A DNA stretch of 64,000 nt, taken from Lysobacteraceae bacterium NML91-0213 (lineage in GTDB: Bacteria; Pseudomonadota; Gammaproteobacteria; Xanthomonadales; Xanthomonadaceae). Made by a program: the position numbers and the translations under genes. The notes under the pieces were generated by a model that saw only the letters and a program-made list of their open reading frames with translations, was not told where the DNA came from and did not search any database. Shown piece by piece: positions 1 to 6,617 of this stretch; position 1 is the first letter of the stretch, and each line of letters begins with the position of its first letter. Location: assembly GCA_002798175.1 (NCBI GenBank), contig NWQL01000001.1, positions 455,078 to 519,077 of the forward strand, written 5' to 3'.

Positions 1-225
1 GAGGAAAGGCGTGTACATCGTGCGGAACGCGGTGAAGCCAGCGCCGTCAATCTCGCCCGCCTGCCGGTACCGGAGCGCGGCCCTGGCGCTTCGTACTGTG
101 GCCGCGTCCGGCCCCGCGACGCCCTCCACGCGCGCATAGATCACACCGCACCGGGGGCATTCGCCCGCTGGCGCCGTGTCGGTGTCCTGGCGCTCGTAGC
201 CGCAGCGCACGCAGATCTTTCCCAT
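1..225 (-). CDS. Zinc-ribbon protein, partial (C-terminus outside window)
   Basis: The open frame starts at ATG 225 behind a strong GAGGGAGGG Shine-Dalgarno sequence and runs off the left edge, so only about 75 residues are visible. Residues 5-27 hold two CxxC knuckles (CVRC at 5-8, CPRC at 24-27), followed by GVIYARV, a pattern common in small proteobacterial zinc-ribbon proteins. The rest is not recognisable. It shares direction with the repressor gene at its right (37 bp gap) and could be in the lysogenic transcript. Function unknown. Confidence 0.6.
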   Translation of the reverse strand, partial: MGKICVRCGYERQDTDTAPAGECPRCGVIYARVEGVAGPDAATVRSARAALRYRQAGEIDGAGFTAFRTMYTPFL

Positions 226-262
226 CGTCCCTCCCTCGAAGAGTCCTTTCCCCCGGCCTGCG

Positions 263-718
263 CTATCGGTTCCCCCCGTCGCGCTTGCTGCCGGTGATCA
301 TGTGCGCCAGCGACTCCTTCAGGTGGGGGTCTTCTGGTGTAGCGGCCAGCGATTCAAGGAGCTTTCCGGCTGCCGGCCGCAGTCCTGCCGGCATGCGCCG
401 CAGCGCATCGGCCAGCACGCTGGCAATGTCGCGCTCGGTAGCGGCCGCGATCGGCGGTTCTTGAGCACCCGTTTCGCCGGGTCCTGAGTGGAACGTATCG
501 AGCCAGCCCTCGGGTTTGCCGGTAACACGTTCGATGTATCGGGCAGTGTCTTTCAACATGCCGCGCGGTTTCCCGGTGGCCGAGTTCTTGCTGCCGTTGA
601 GCCACTGGCTCACTTGGGAGGGGGTCCGATCGGCAAGCCGGGCCACCGCGGCTACTGAGCCGAACTCTCGGACGAGGATCGCGAGGTTCGCCCGGCGTAT
701 TTCATCGATGTCGTGCAT
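263..718 (-). CDS. Phage CI-type repressor (XRE helix-turn-helix)
   Basis: This 151-residue protein has an N-terminal Cro/C1-type helix-turn-helix at about residues 18-45 (core VAAVARLADRTPSQVSQWLNG) and a 100-residue tail. No S24/LexA-type peptidase domain is seen, so self-cleavage on DNA damage is not supported. The frame extends upstream to 784, but the start at 718 (MHDIDEIRR) puts both operator-like palindromes outside the gene and gives the usual divergent layout with the Cro-like gene. There is no Shine-Dalgarno sequence before this ATG. It presumably holds the lytic promoter off in the lysogen. Repressor identity is well supported; its exact target is inferred. Confidence 0.85.
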   Translation of the reverse strand: MHDIDEIRRANLAILVREFGSVAAVARLADRTPSQVSQWLNGSKNSATGKPRGMLKDTARYIERVTGKPEGWLDTFHSGPGETGAQEPPIAAATERDIASVLADALRRMPAGLRPAAGKLLESLAATPEDPHLKESLAHMITGSKRDGGNR

Positions 719-730
719 CGAGCGATTGCA

Positions 731-793
731 TAGCCCGTGGCTAACAAAAGCCATTCGCGGCAGGCTTGCGAGAGCATTAGCCATGCGCTAATG
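731..793. promoter_or_regulatory. Two operator-like palindromes in the repressor/Cro divergent region
   Basis: One 19-bp palindrome at 775-793 has 7-bp arms (CATTAGC and GCTAATG) with a 5-base spacer. A shorter relative at 731-743 has the same architecture (TAGC, 5 bases, GCTA). Their starts are 47 bp apart within the 82-bp gap between the two start codons. Shared half-site and spacing suggest they bind the same HTH dimer, CI and/or Cro. This is inference from symmetry and position. Confidence 0.65.
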
Positions 794-794
794 T
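766..794 (+). promoter_or_regulatory. Candidate lytic promoter (PR) for the cro operon
   Basis: TTGCGA at 766-771 lies 17 bp from TAATGT at 789-794. The -10 and spacer are covered by the 775-793 palindrome, so a bound repressor would block polymerase. The expected transcription start falls at about 801, which is the A of the cro ATG. The -10 match is weak. Confidence 0.4.
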
Positions 795-800
795 GGCCGC

Positions 801-1088
801 ATGAACCTCACCGACTATTTGAAGCAGGAGCGGGGCCGCGGCGCCGCGTTGGCGCGAGTGCTGAGCGTCACCCCCGTGACCGTTTCCCAGTGGAGCAGCG
901 GCGATCGGCAGGTGCCTGCGGAGCGCTGCCCCGCGATCGAGCGCGCCACCGGTGGCCAGGTCCGCTGCGAAGAGCTGCGCCCCGATGTCGACTGGAAGTA
1001 CCTGCGCGCCAGCGCCGTGGAGTCGAACTCCATGGTCGAAGCCGACCCTGATGCCGGGCGCATCGAGCCGCTGGCGGAGTTGCCGTGA
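801..1088 (+). CDS. Cro-like/YdaS-type transcriptional regulator
   Basis: This 95-residue protein has a short HTH typical of phage Cro/YdaS proteins in residues 1-50: LTDYLKQERG, then ALARVLSVTPVTVSQWSSGDRQVP as the recognition region (about residues 15-38), then a conserved CPAIERATGG-type helix. It is divergent from the repressor and is the first gene of the early operon. It would compete with CI for the shared operators. No Shine-Dalgarno sequence precedes the ATG, and the predicted transcript may be leaderless. Confidence 0.8.
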   Translation: MNLTDYLKQERGRGAALARVLSVTPVTVSQWSSGDRQVPAERCPAIERATGGQVRCEELRPDVDWKYLRASAVESNSMVEADPDAGRIEPLAELP

Positions 1089-1141
1089 TGTCGCGAGAGC
1101 TTCCATGCCTTGCAGCGTGGGTCACGCCGAGGACTCCGTAA
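1088..1141 (+). CDS. 17-codon leader ORF between cro and the next gene
   Basis: ATG 1088 overlaps the cro stop as TGATG, with GGAG at 1075-1078 at a good distance. The frame runs 17 codons to TAA at 1139-1141, and the next gene's ATG follows immediately at 1142. The arrangement is what translational coupling would look like. There is no homology evidence, and a chance ORF of this length cannot be excluded. Confidence 0.25.
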   Translation: MSRELPCLAAWVTPRTP

Positions 1142-1768
1142 ATGACGCAGCAACGTCAGTACCGCGAGCCACGCGCCGCGGTCATCTTCCGCTTCACTAC
1201 CGATGCCATCCGCAACAGCCACCACAACGATGCGTCGTTCGCCCAGGCCGTTGCCGATGCCTACATGGATCAGGTGGCGCCCGAGGAGCGCACCACGCAG
1301 TTCCACGTGGGCACTGACCTCGCCAGCCTGGAGAAGGCCGGCAAGCTCAACGCGAAGCTGATCGAGCGGTTCCGCAACGGCACGGTGAAGCTGCCGGCCG
1401 ACCTCGAGGAAGCGTGGGTTGCCGCGCTGCCTGAGCCGTGGCGGCTGGACTGCGCCCGGGAGCTGGCGCGCCGGTACGGCTTCATCGGCGCCCGTGTGCC
1501 CTCCAGCGCCGCGGCCGGCCAGATGCTCTGCACCGCGCAGGTGGCGATGGAGTTCGGCCAGGCCCTGCAGGCGCTGGCCGAGATCAACATGGACGGCGTG
1601 GTCAACGCGCACGACCTGGCGCGGGTGCGCCGCGCGCTGAAGGAATGCGGAGATCTCGCCAGCGAGGTCACCACGCTCAAGGCCACGCTGCACCAGCAGC
1701 TCGACACCCTGGAGGCGAGCGCGCGGCCGGTGGCAGTGGGTGGCGACGCGCGGAGGGCAGGGCGGTGA
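1142..1768 (+). CDS. Putative phage early regulatory protein (YdaT/CII-like position)
   Basis: This 208-residue protein sits directly after the Cro-like gene, with GAGG 9 bases upstream of the ATG. The N-terminal half (FAQAVADAYMDQV, then ERFRNGTVKLPADLEEAWVAAL) resembles the phage regulatory CII (CP76) or YdaT-type proteins found next to Cro/YdaS genes, and a stretch near residues 80-120 may form an HTH-like fold. The last 60 residues are helical. Recognition rests on weak pattern and position only. It overlaps the next gene by 4 bases. Confidence 0.45.
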   Translation: MTQQRQYREPRAAVIFRFTTDAIRNSHHNDASFAQAVADAYMDQVAPEERTTQFHVGTDLASLEKAGKLNAKLIERFRNGTVKLPADLEEAWVAALPEPWRLDCARELARRYGFIGARVPSSAAAGQMLCTAQVAMEFGQALQALAEINMDGVVNAHDLARVRRALKECGDLASEVTTLKATLHQQLDTLEASARPVAVGGDARRAGR

Positions 1769-2202
1769 GCACGCCGAAGCCCTGGAACCGTAGCCGCGTG
1801 GCCTACCAGCGGACGGAATGCAGCATCGAGTTGGCCACGTGGCTCCTCGATCGCGTGCCCGCTGACCAGCACGCCGCGCTGGGCGATCGCCTGCCCGTGG
1901 TCCGCCTGCTGCTGGCCGCGCAGGAGCAGCGCCGACCGCTGACCCCCGAGTGGGTGATGCGGATGCTGGAGTGCAGCCGCGCCACGGCGTACCGCGTGCT
2001 GGCGGGCATGCGCAAGGCGGGGTTCACCGTGGTCAGGCGGCCGTCGCCCGGCCTTCCCGCGCGCGAGGTGCAGCAGCTGCACCCCGATCGAGCCGGCACA
2101 CGTGCTGGCGACTCGACATCCGCGCCGTACGCCACGGCTTCTCGCGACAGGCGTGCCCACGACGGGGTGCGCGTCCCGCACCCCGCGCAGGTGGCCTCAT
2201 GA
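1765..2202 (+). CDS. HTH-containing early phage protein
   Basis: This 145-residue protein starts at GTG 1765, overlapping the previous stop (GTGA), behind GGAGGGCAGG. Residues 58-85 (TPEWVMRMLECSRATAYRVLAG) form a plausible helix-turn-helix. The C-terminal 50 residues are basic, Pro/Ala/Arg-rich and probably disordered. The neighbours are replication genes, so a DNA-binding role in replication or regulation is likely. No family is recognised. Confidence 0.6.
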   Translation: MSTPKPWNRSRVAYQRTECSIELATWLLDRVPADQHAALGDRLPVVRLLLAAQEQRRPLTPEWVMRMLECSRATAYRVLAGMRKAGFTVVRRPSPGLPAREVQQLHPDRAGTRAGDSTSAPYATASRDRRAHDGVRVPHPAQVAS

Positions 2203-3149
2203 GCGTCGAGGCTCAGGTCTGCGTGCAAGCCATCCGGCTGCCGCCGGGCAACTCGTCGGCCAAGTTCGTGCTGTGGGTGCTGGCCAACCACGCCAGCGGC
2301 GACCCACGGCTCACCGACGAGATCGAGGCGTGGCCCTGCATCCAGACCCTGCGGGACTCCACCGACCAGGACCGCAAGACGATCATCAGCAACCTCAAGA
2401 AGCTGGCCGACTGGGGGCTCATCGAGGACAGCGGCAAGCGCCGAGGGCGCACGAAGCAGGTGGTGGTGTGGAGGCTGCGGATCGGCCCTGACCTCATCTC
2501 TGCCGCTCTGGGAGACGTGCAGCCGCGCTCCGTTTCCTACCCCTCGAAGGTCGTCCGAAACAGTCCCAATACCGGAACAGTTCCGAAATCGGAACCGTCC
2601 CAATCCTCCGCGGAAAGGGTCCCAATTTTGGTCGGAAAGGGTCCCAATTTTGGGACACGGAACCCAAAGAACCATCAGGGAACCAGTATCTCTGGCCGCG
2701 AGCCCGAGCCAGCCGATGCCGTTGGCCACTTCGAAGGCCACGCTGAGCCTGCCGAGACGGCAGCCCACGCCACTGCCACCACCGCCGGCTCGATCGCCGT
2801 CGCCCTGCGCCAACGCGGCTTCCGCATCACCTCCCAGGACAGGGAACTGGTCGCCGGCGTAGCTGAGGGCATCACCTGCGAGGCGGTGCTGGAGTTCGCC
2901 GAGCTGTATCCCGCCGACCACGCGAAGTGCCGCGGCTCGCCTGGTTACGTGCTCAGCGCCGCACGCCGACAGCTCGCCGAACAGACCGAACACGCCCGAG
3001 GGGGAACCCATGCAAACCGCCATCCAGCATCTCGCGCCAGCACTGGCGGCGGCGGAGGGCCCGCTCACGGTCGACCACGCGAAAGCCGCGCTGGTCGATT
3101 CGAGCGCAAGCGCCGAGAGGCCGAAGCCCGAATCGGCTCAGAGCGGTGA
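2199..3149 (+). CDS. Phage replication initiator, lambda O-like
   Basis: This 316-residue protein starts at ATG 2199 (ATGA overlap). Residues 1-100 form a winged-helix/HTH domain (SAKFVLWVLANHAS, TIISNLKKLADWGLIED) as in replication protein O and similar initiators. The middle of the gene, about codons 120-155, carries a cluster of direct repeats and palindromes like the lambda origin inside O. The C-terminal part (about residues 200-265) would contact the helicase loader. Its last 140 bp overlap the P-like gene in another frame. O-like identity comes from architecture and neighbours rather than close sequence match. Confidence 0.7.
   Translation: MSVEAQVCVQAIRLPPGNSSAKFVLWVLANHASGDPRLTDEIEAWPCIQTLRDSTDQDRKTIISNLKKLADWGLIEDSGKRRGRTKQVVVWRLRIGPDLISAALGDVQPRSVSYPSKVVRNSPNTGTVPKSEPSQSSAERVPILVGKGPNFGTRNPKNHQGTSISGREPEPADAVGHFEGHAEPAETAAHATATTAGSIAVALRQRGFRITSQDRELVAGVAEGITCEAVLEFAELYPADHAKCRGSPGYVLSAARRQLAEQTEHARGGTHANRHPASRASTGGGGGPAHGRPRESRAGRFERKRREAEARIGSER
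2563..2653 (+). repeat. Iteron cluster, candidate phage replication origin
   Basis: GTCCCAAT occurs at 2563-2570, 2597-2604, 2619-2626 and 2641-2648 (steps of 34, 22 and 22 bp). The last two lie in exact 20-bp repeats (GGAAAGGGTCCCAATTTTGG at 2612-2631 and 2634-2653). Between the first two sit overlapping palindromes CGGAAC-A-GTTCCG (2573-2585) and TTCCG-AAAT-CGGAA (2581-2594). The segment is visibly more A/T-rich than its surroundings and lies inside the O-like gene, as in lambda. Confidence 0.65.
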
Positions 3150-3762
3150 AATGCCGCTGCGCTGGCTGCTGCGCCTCTGGGAGCGGCTGGGCGTGCAGTA
3201 CGGCAGCGCCTGGGAGCAGGACTACGGCGATAGCCCGGTTGACGAGGACGGCAGGCTGACCACTGCCGGCGAAGTGTGGCGCGATGGTCTGTTCGGGCTC
3301 ACCGCCGACCAGCTGCACGTCGGCCTGCAGCGCTCGCTGCTGGCGCACCCGGAATGGCCGCCGCGCGTTGGCCAGTTCCGCGCGCTGTGCATGTGCATCC
3401 CCACGCTCACGGAGATCCGGCTCGAGGAGCGCGCGCGCCCGGAGACGCTGTCGCCGTTCCTCACCCTGGTCCGCCAGCACCTGGACATGCACCGGTACCG
3501 GATGGACGACGCGCGCACCAGCGAGCGCCTGCTGCGCGAGGCCTACGAGGTGGCCCGCGAGCATGTGCTGCGCGGCGGTGCGCTGCCCGAGCCGATTGCC
3601 GGCTACCTGCCGACGCCGCAGCAGGTGGCACCCCGCGTGCCGCCGCCGGAGCGCCGGCAGGAACTGATCGATCAGGCCCGCGCCGAGCTTGGCCTCGAGG
3701 CCGAGCCGGAGAACGCCGCGCTGCCGGTGGGCCGCGAAGCCGCAGCGGGGCCTGACCGGTGA
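3010..3762 (+). CDS. Phage replication protein P-like helicase loader
   Basis: This 250-residue protein starts at ATG 3010 behind GAGGGGGAACC. Residues 50-125 match the replication protein P pattern: LRLWERLGVQYGSAWEQDYG, a WRDGL.GLT helix, then HPEWPPRVGQFRALC, the conserved WPPxxxxF signature. The C-terminus is helical and charged. In lambda, P delivers host DnaB helicase to O at the origin. Overlap with the O-like gene (3010-3149) is unusually long. It overlaps the next gene by 4 bases. Confidence 0.75.
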   Translation: MQTAIQHLAPALAAAEGPLTVDHAKAALVDSSASAERPKPESAQSGEMPLRWLLRLWERLGVQYGSAWEQDYGDSPVDEDGRLTTAGEVWRDGLFGLTADQLHVGLQRSLLAHPEWPPRVGQFRALCMCIPTLTEIRLEERARPETLSPFLTLVRQHLDMHRYRMDDARTSERLLREAYEVAREHVLRGGALPEPIAGYLPTPQQVAPRVPPPERRQELIDQARAELGLEAEPENAALPVGREAAAGPDR

Positions 3763-4295
3763 GGGCCGCGATCCGCCAGTACCGCCGCGAGCTCGCGTTG
3801 TTCCTGCTGGACCGCATCGTGGACCCGATCTCCAGCGGTGACCTGGTCGAGCAGATGGGCGCCTTCGCCCAGGCCGAGGGTCATCCGGAGGTGTGCTGGC
3901 GCAGCATCAACGGCCCGGACGTGCACGGCATCCTGCGCGCGCTGGAAGGCGAGGGCATGGTGGTGCGCGACGGATCCGACCGCGATCGCCGCGCCGGCCG
4001 TGACACCCCGCTGTGGCGCATCGCCAACCACGTGCGCGGTGCCGCGCTCACCGTGACGGTGCCCGACGTCGACGACGAGGCGGAGGAGGAGATCCCGATC
4101 ACCGCCTCGCTTGCCGCGGTTGCAGGCGTGGAAACGCCGTACGACACCATGACCCGGCCGCAGCTGTACGCCCTGCTGGAGACGGCCGACGAGATGGCCG
4201 GCGCGCAGGCGCGGATCCTCCGCGAGATCCAGGAGGTTGCTGAGCGCGCGCGCCGGCGCCTGGCATCCGTGGGCCTGTTGGACGGGCAGGGATGA
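3759..4295 (+). CDS. Conserved early phage protein of unknown function
   Basis: This 178-residue protein starts at GTG 3759 (GTGA overlap). Residues 20-75 look like a winged-helix fold (DLVEQMGAFAQ, VHGILRALEGEGMVVRDG), suggesting DNA binding. A highly acidic stretch (DVDDEAEEE, about residues 108-116) and a C-terminal helix rich in Arg/Glu follow. It sits between the helicase loader and a DUF1064 gene, so a replication/recombination role is possible. No family is recognised. Confidence 0.55.
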   Translation: MRAAIRQYRRELALFLLDRIVDPISSGDLVEQMGAFAQAEGHPEVCWRSINGPDVHGILRALEGEGMVVRDGSDRDRRAGRDTPLWRIANHVRGAALTVTVPDVDDEAEEEIPITASLAAVAGVETPYDTMTRPQLYALLETADEMAGAQARILREIQEVAERARRRLASVGLLDGQG

Positions 4296-4717
4296 GCAAG
4301 GCACCGCGCTCCCTGCGCTACTCCAGCACCGACGCCATGCCCGCCGGTATGCGCACGCTGCTGCAGCGCCAGCAGGCCCAGCCCCGCGGCTACAAGCCGC
4401 CGGCGGCGCCCGAGAAGCGCGCGAACAAGTACGGCGCCATCCCCACCGTCGTCGACGGCATCCGCTTCGACTCGAAGCGCGAGGCCAACTACTACCAGCG
4501 CCTGAAGCTCGAGCAGGGCGCCGGCCAGGTGCAGTACTTCCTGCGCCAGGTGCCGCTGCACCTGCCGGGCGGAACGAAGCTCGTTGTCGACTTCGTCGTC
4601 GTCATGGCCGACGGCCGCATCCGCTACGTGGATGCCAAGGGCCGGGAGACCGCGACCTTCCGCGTGAAGCGCCGCGAGGTCGAGCACCACTACCCGATCC
4701 AGATCGAACTCGTCTGA
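4292..4717 (+). CDS. DUF1064 phage nuclease-like protein
   Basis: This 141-residue protein matches DUF1064: NKYGAIP at about 45-51, GIRFDSKREANYYQRLK (about 55-71), then VDFVV and VDAKGRET (about 100-120). DUF1064 proteins have a PD-(D/E)xK endonuclease-like core; the E of the SKREA segment, the D of VDFVV and the D-x-K of DAKG fit that signature. They occupy the recombination or Holliday-junction-resolvase slot in many phages. Nuclease activity is inferred. It overlaps its upstream neighbour (ATGA) and is 40 bp from the ParB-like gene. Confidence 0.8.
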   Translation: MSKAPRSLRYSSTDAMPAGMRTLLQRQQAQPRGYKPPAAPEKRANKYGAIPTVVDGIRFDSKREANYYQRLKLEQGAGQVQYFLRQVPLHLPGGTKLVVDFVVVMADGRIRYVDAKGRETATFRVKRREVEHHYPIQIELV

Positions 4718-4757
4718 GCGCTCCGCCGCGCTCCCATCCCCGCCAAGGAAGCCCCGC

Positions 4758-6617
4758 ATGAACGATATCCAGACCATCCCGCTCACCCAGCTCAAGGCCT
4801 CGCCGCTCAACGTGCGAAAGACCGGCGGCAAGAAGGTCGAGGAGCTGGCCGCCAGCATCCGCGCCACCGGCCTGCAGCAGAACCTCGGCGTCATCCCCGA
4901 AGGCGGCAAGTTCGCCGTGGTGTTCGGCGGCCGACGCCTGCGCGCGCTGCAGGCGCTGGCCAAGGAGAGCGCACTGCCAGCTGCGCTCGCCCAAGGCATC
5001 CCCTGCCGAGTACTCACCGCGGAGGAAGCCCAGGAGGCCTCGCTGGCGGAGAACACCATCCGCGAGGCCATGCACCCGCTCGACCAGTTCAGCGCCTTCC
5101 AGGCGTTGGCCGACGAGGGCAGGGACGTCGCGGAGATCGCCGCGCGCTTCGGTGTTACCGAGACCGTGGTGCGCCAGCGCATGCGCCTGGCCCGCGTGTC
5201 CCCGAAGCTGCTGCAGGCCTACGGTGCCGGCGACCTGAAGCTCGAGCAGCTGCAGGCGTTCGCAGTCATCGATGACCACTCCCGCCAGGAAGCCCACTGG
5301 AAGCTTGTTCGCGGCAGCGAATGGGCCGCCATGCCCGACCGGATTCGCAGCGATCTGCTGCGCGCTGAGGTCAGCCACGAGGATCACAGGGTGCAGCTCG
5401 TCGGGATGCAGGCCTACGAGGACGCCGGCGGCGCCGTCCGCCGGGACATGTTCTCCGATGCGGTCGTGGTGCTGGACGTGCCACTGCTGGACCGCCTCGC
5501 CGCGGCCCACCTGGAGCAGGTCGCCGAGGTCCTTCGCGCCCAGGGGTGGAGCTGGGTGGAGGTGGGCGGCGATCGCCCCGCCTGGAACGCCCCTTCGATC
5601 GAAGGCCTCGAGCGCGAGTGGACCGCGGCCGAGGACGCCGAGGCTGCTTCCCTCGAGGAGCTCGCTACGGCAGGGCGTCTGACGGTGGAGCAGACCGTCC
5701 GCCTGCTGCTGCTGGAGGACAACGAGTTCACTACGGAGCAGATGGCGGCCTCCGGCGTGCGGGTCCGTATGTCGCCGAACGGCTTGGTTGTGCACCTCGG
5801 CCTGCTGCGTGAGGGGCAGCACGACCCGACGAGTCCGGCGAACACCGCCGCCAATGCACCCGGTGCCGTCGCCGGCGAGGACAGCGGCGAAGGGCGGTCC
5901 CCGCCGCCGGCGAAGGAACCCGGCGACATGTCGTTCGCTGCCGTGCAGCGCCTGCAGGCCGAGGCGAACGCGATCGTGCAGCTGCAGGTGGCGGAGGCAC
6001 CGTTCATCGCGATGGCGCTGCTGGTGGCCCGGCTGGCCACGGACCTCTACGAGGGCTGGGACAAGCCACGCCGCTGGGTGCTCATCGGCCGCGATCACTC
6101 CGGCCGCACCAACGGCCCGCCGCGCGCCGCGGTGGAGGAGGGCGCGCTCGGCGAGCAGCTGCGTGCGCTCGAGGCGAACTGGCGCGCCAAGCTGCCGCGC
6201 AATGCGAAGGAACTGCCGGCCTGGACGATGAAGCAGACGCCGGACCTGCTGCAGCAGCTGCTGGCGTTCCTGGTCGCCCGCGAGATCGATGTCGTGGACG
6301 CCAGCGGCGGTGGTCGCTCCGACCAGGGCGTGGTTGCGCTTGCGCAGCTGGCCGGCGTGGATCTCGCGGCCACGTGGCGCCCGACCGAGGAATGGCTGGC
6401 CACCCTGCCGAAGCCGGTGATCGTGAAGCTGGCGGCGGGTGCGGCAGGCAAGAAGGCCGCGGCACCGCTGGACAAGCTCAAGAAGGACCAGCTGCCGGCC
6501 CAGGCACTGCCGCTGTTCCCCGTCGGCTGGCTGCCGCCGGCACTGCGGTTGCCGGATCCACCGCGGAAGAAGGCTGCGGCGAAGGGCAAGGCCGCGGCCG
6601 CGGGAGACGTGGCATGA
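4758..6617 (+). CDS. Large ParB-like (ParB/Srx fold) protein
   Basis: This protein has 619 residues, more than twice a typical ParB. Residues 5-115 form the ParB N-terminal domain: PLTQLKASPLNVRK, VVFGGRRLRALQAL (GxRR box) and LAENTIREAMHPLDQFSAFQAL (ParB box). Residues 120-150 are a KorB-type HTH (AEIAARFGVTETVVRQRMRLARV). The remaining 450 residues are helical with a basic Ala/Lys/Pro-rich end, reminiscent of plasmid-encoded ParB relatives. No parA or parS cluster is seen. Possible roles are phage-plasmid-style segregation, DNA binding in replication, or regulation; none is proven. Confidence 0.75.
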   Translation: MNDIQTIPLTQLKASPLNVRKTGGKKVEELAASIRATGLQQNLGVIPEGGKFAVVFGGRRLRALQALAKESALPAALAQGIPCRVLTAEEAQEASLAENTIREAMHPLDQFSAFQALADEGRDVAEIAARFGVTETVVRQRMRLARVSPKLLQAYGAGDLKLEQLQAFAVIDDHSRQEAHWKLVRGSEWAAMPDRIRSDLLRAEVSHEDHRVQLVGMQAYEDAGGAVRRDMFSDAVVVLDVPLLDRLAAAHLEQVAEVLRAQGWSWVEVGGDRPAWNAPSIEGLEREWTAAEDAEAASLEELATAGRLTVEQTVRLLLLEDNEFTTEQMAASGVRVRMSPNGLVVHLGLLREGQHDPTSPANTAANAPGAVAGEDSGEGRSPPPAKEPGDMSFAAVQRLQAEANAIVQLQVAEAPFIAMALLVARLATDLYEGWDKPRRWVLIGRDHSGRTNGPPRAAVEEGALGEQLRALEANWRAKLPRNAKELPAWTMKQTPDLLQQLLAFLVAREIDVVDASGGGRSDQGVVALAQLAGVDLAATWRPTEEWLATLPKPVIVKLAAGAAGKKAAAPLDKLKKDQLPAQALPLFPVGWLPPALRLPDPPRKKAAAKGKAAAAGDVA

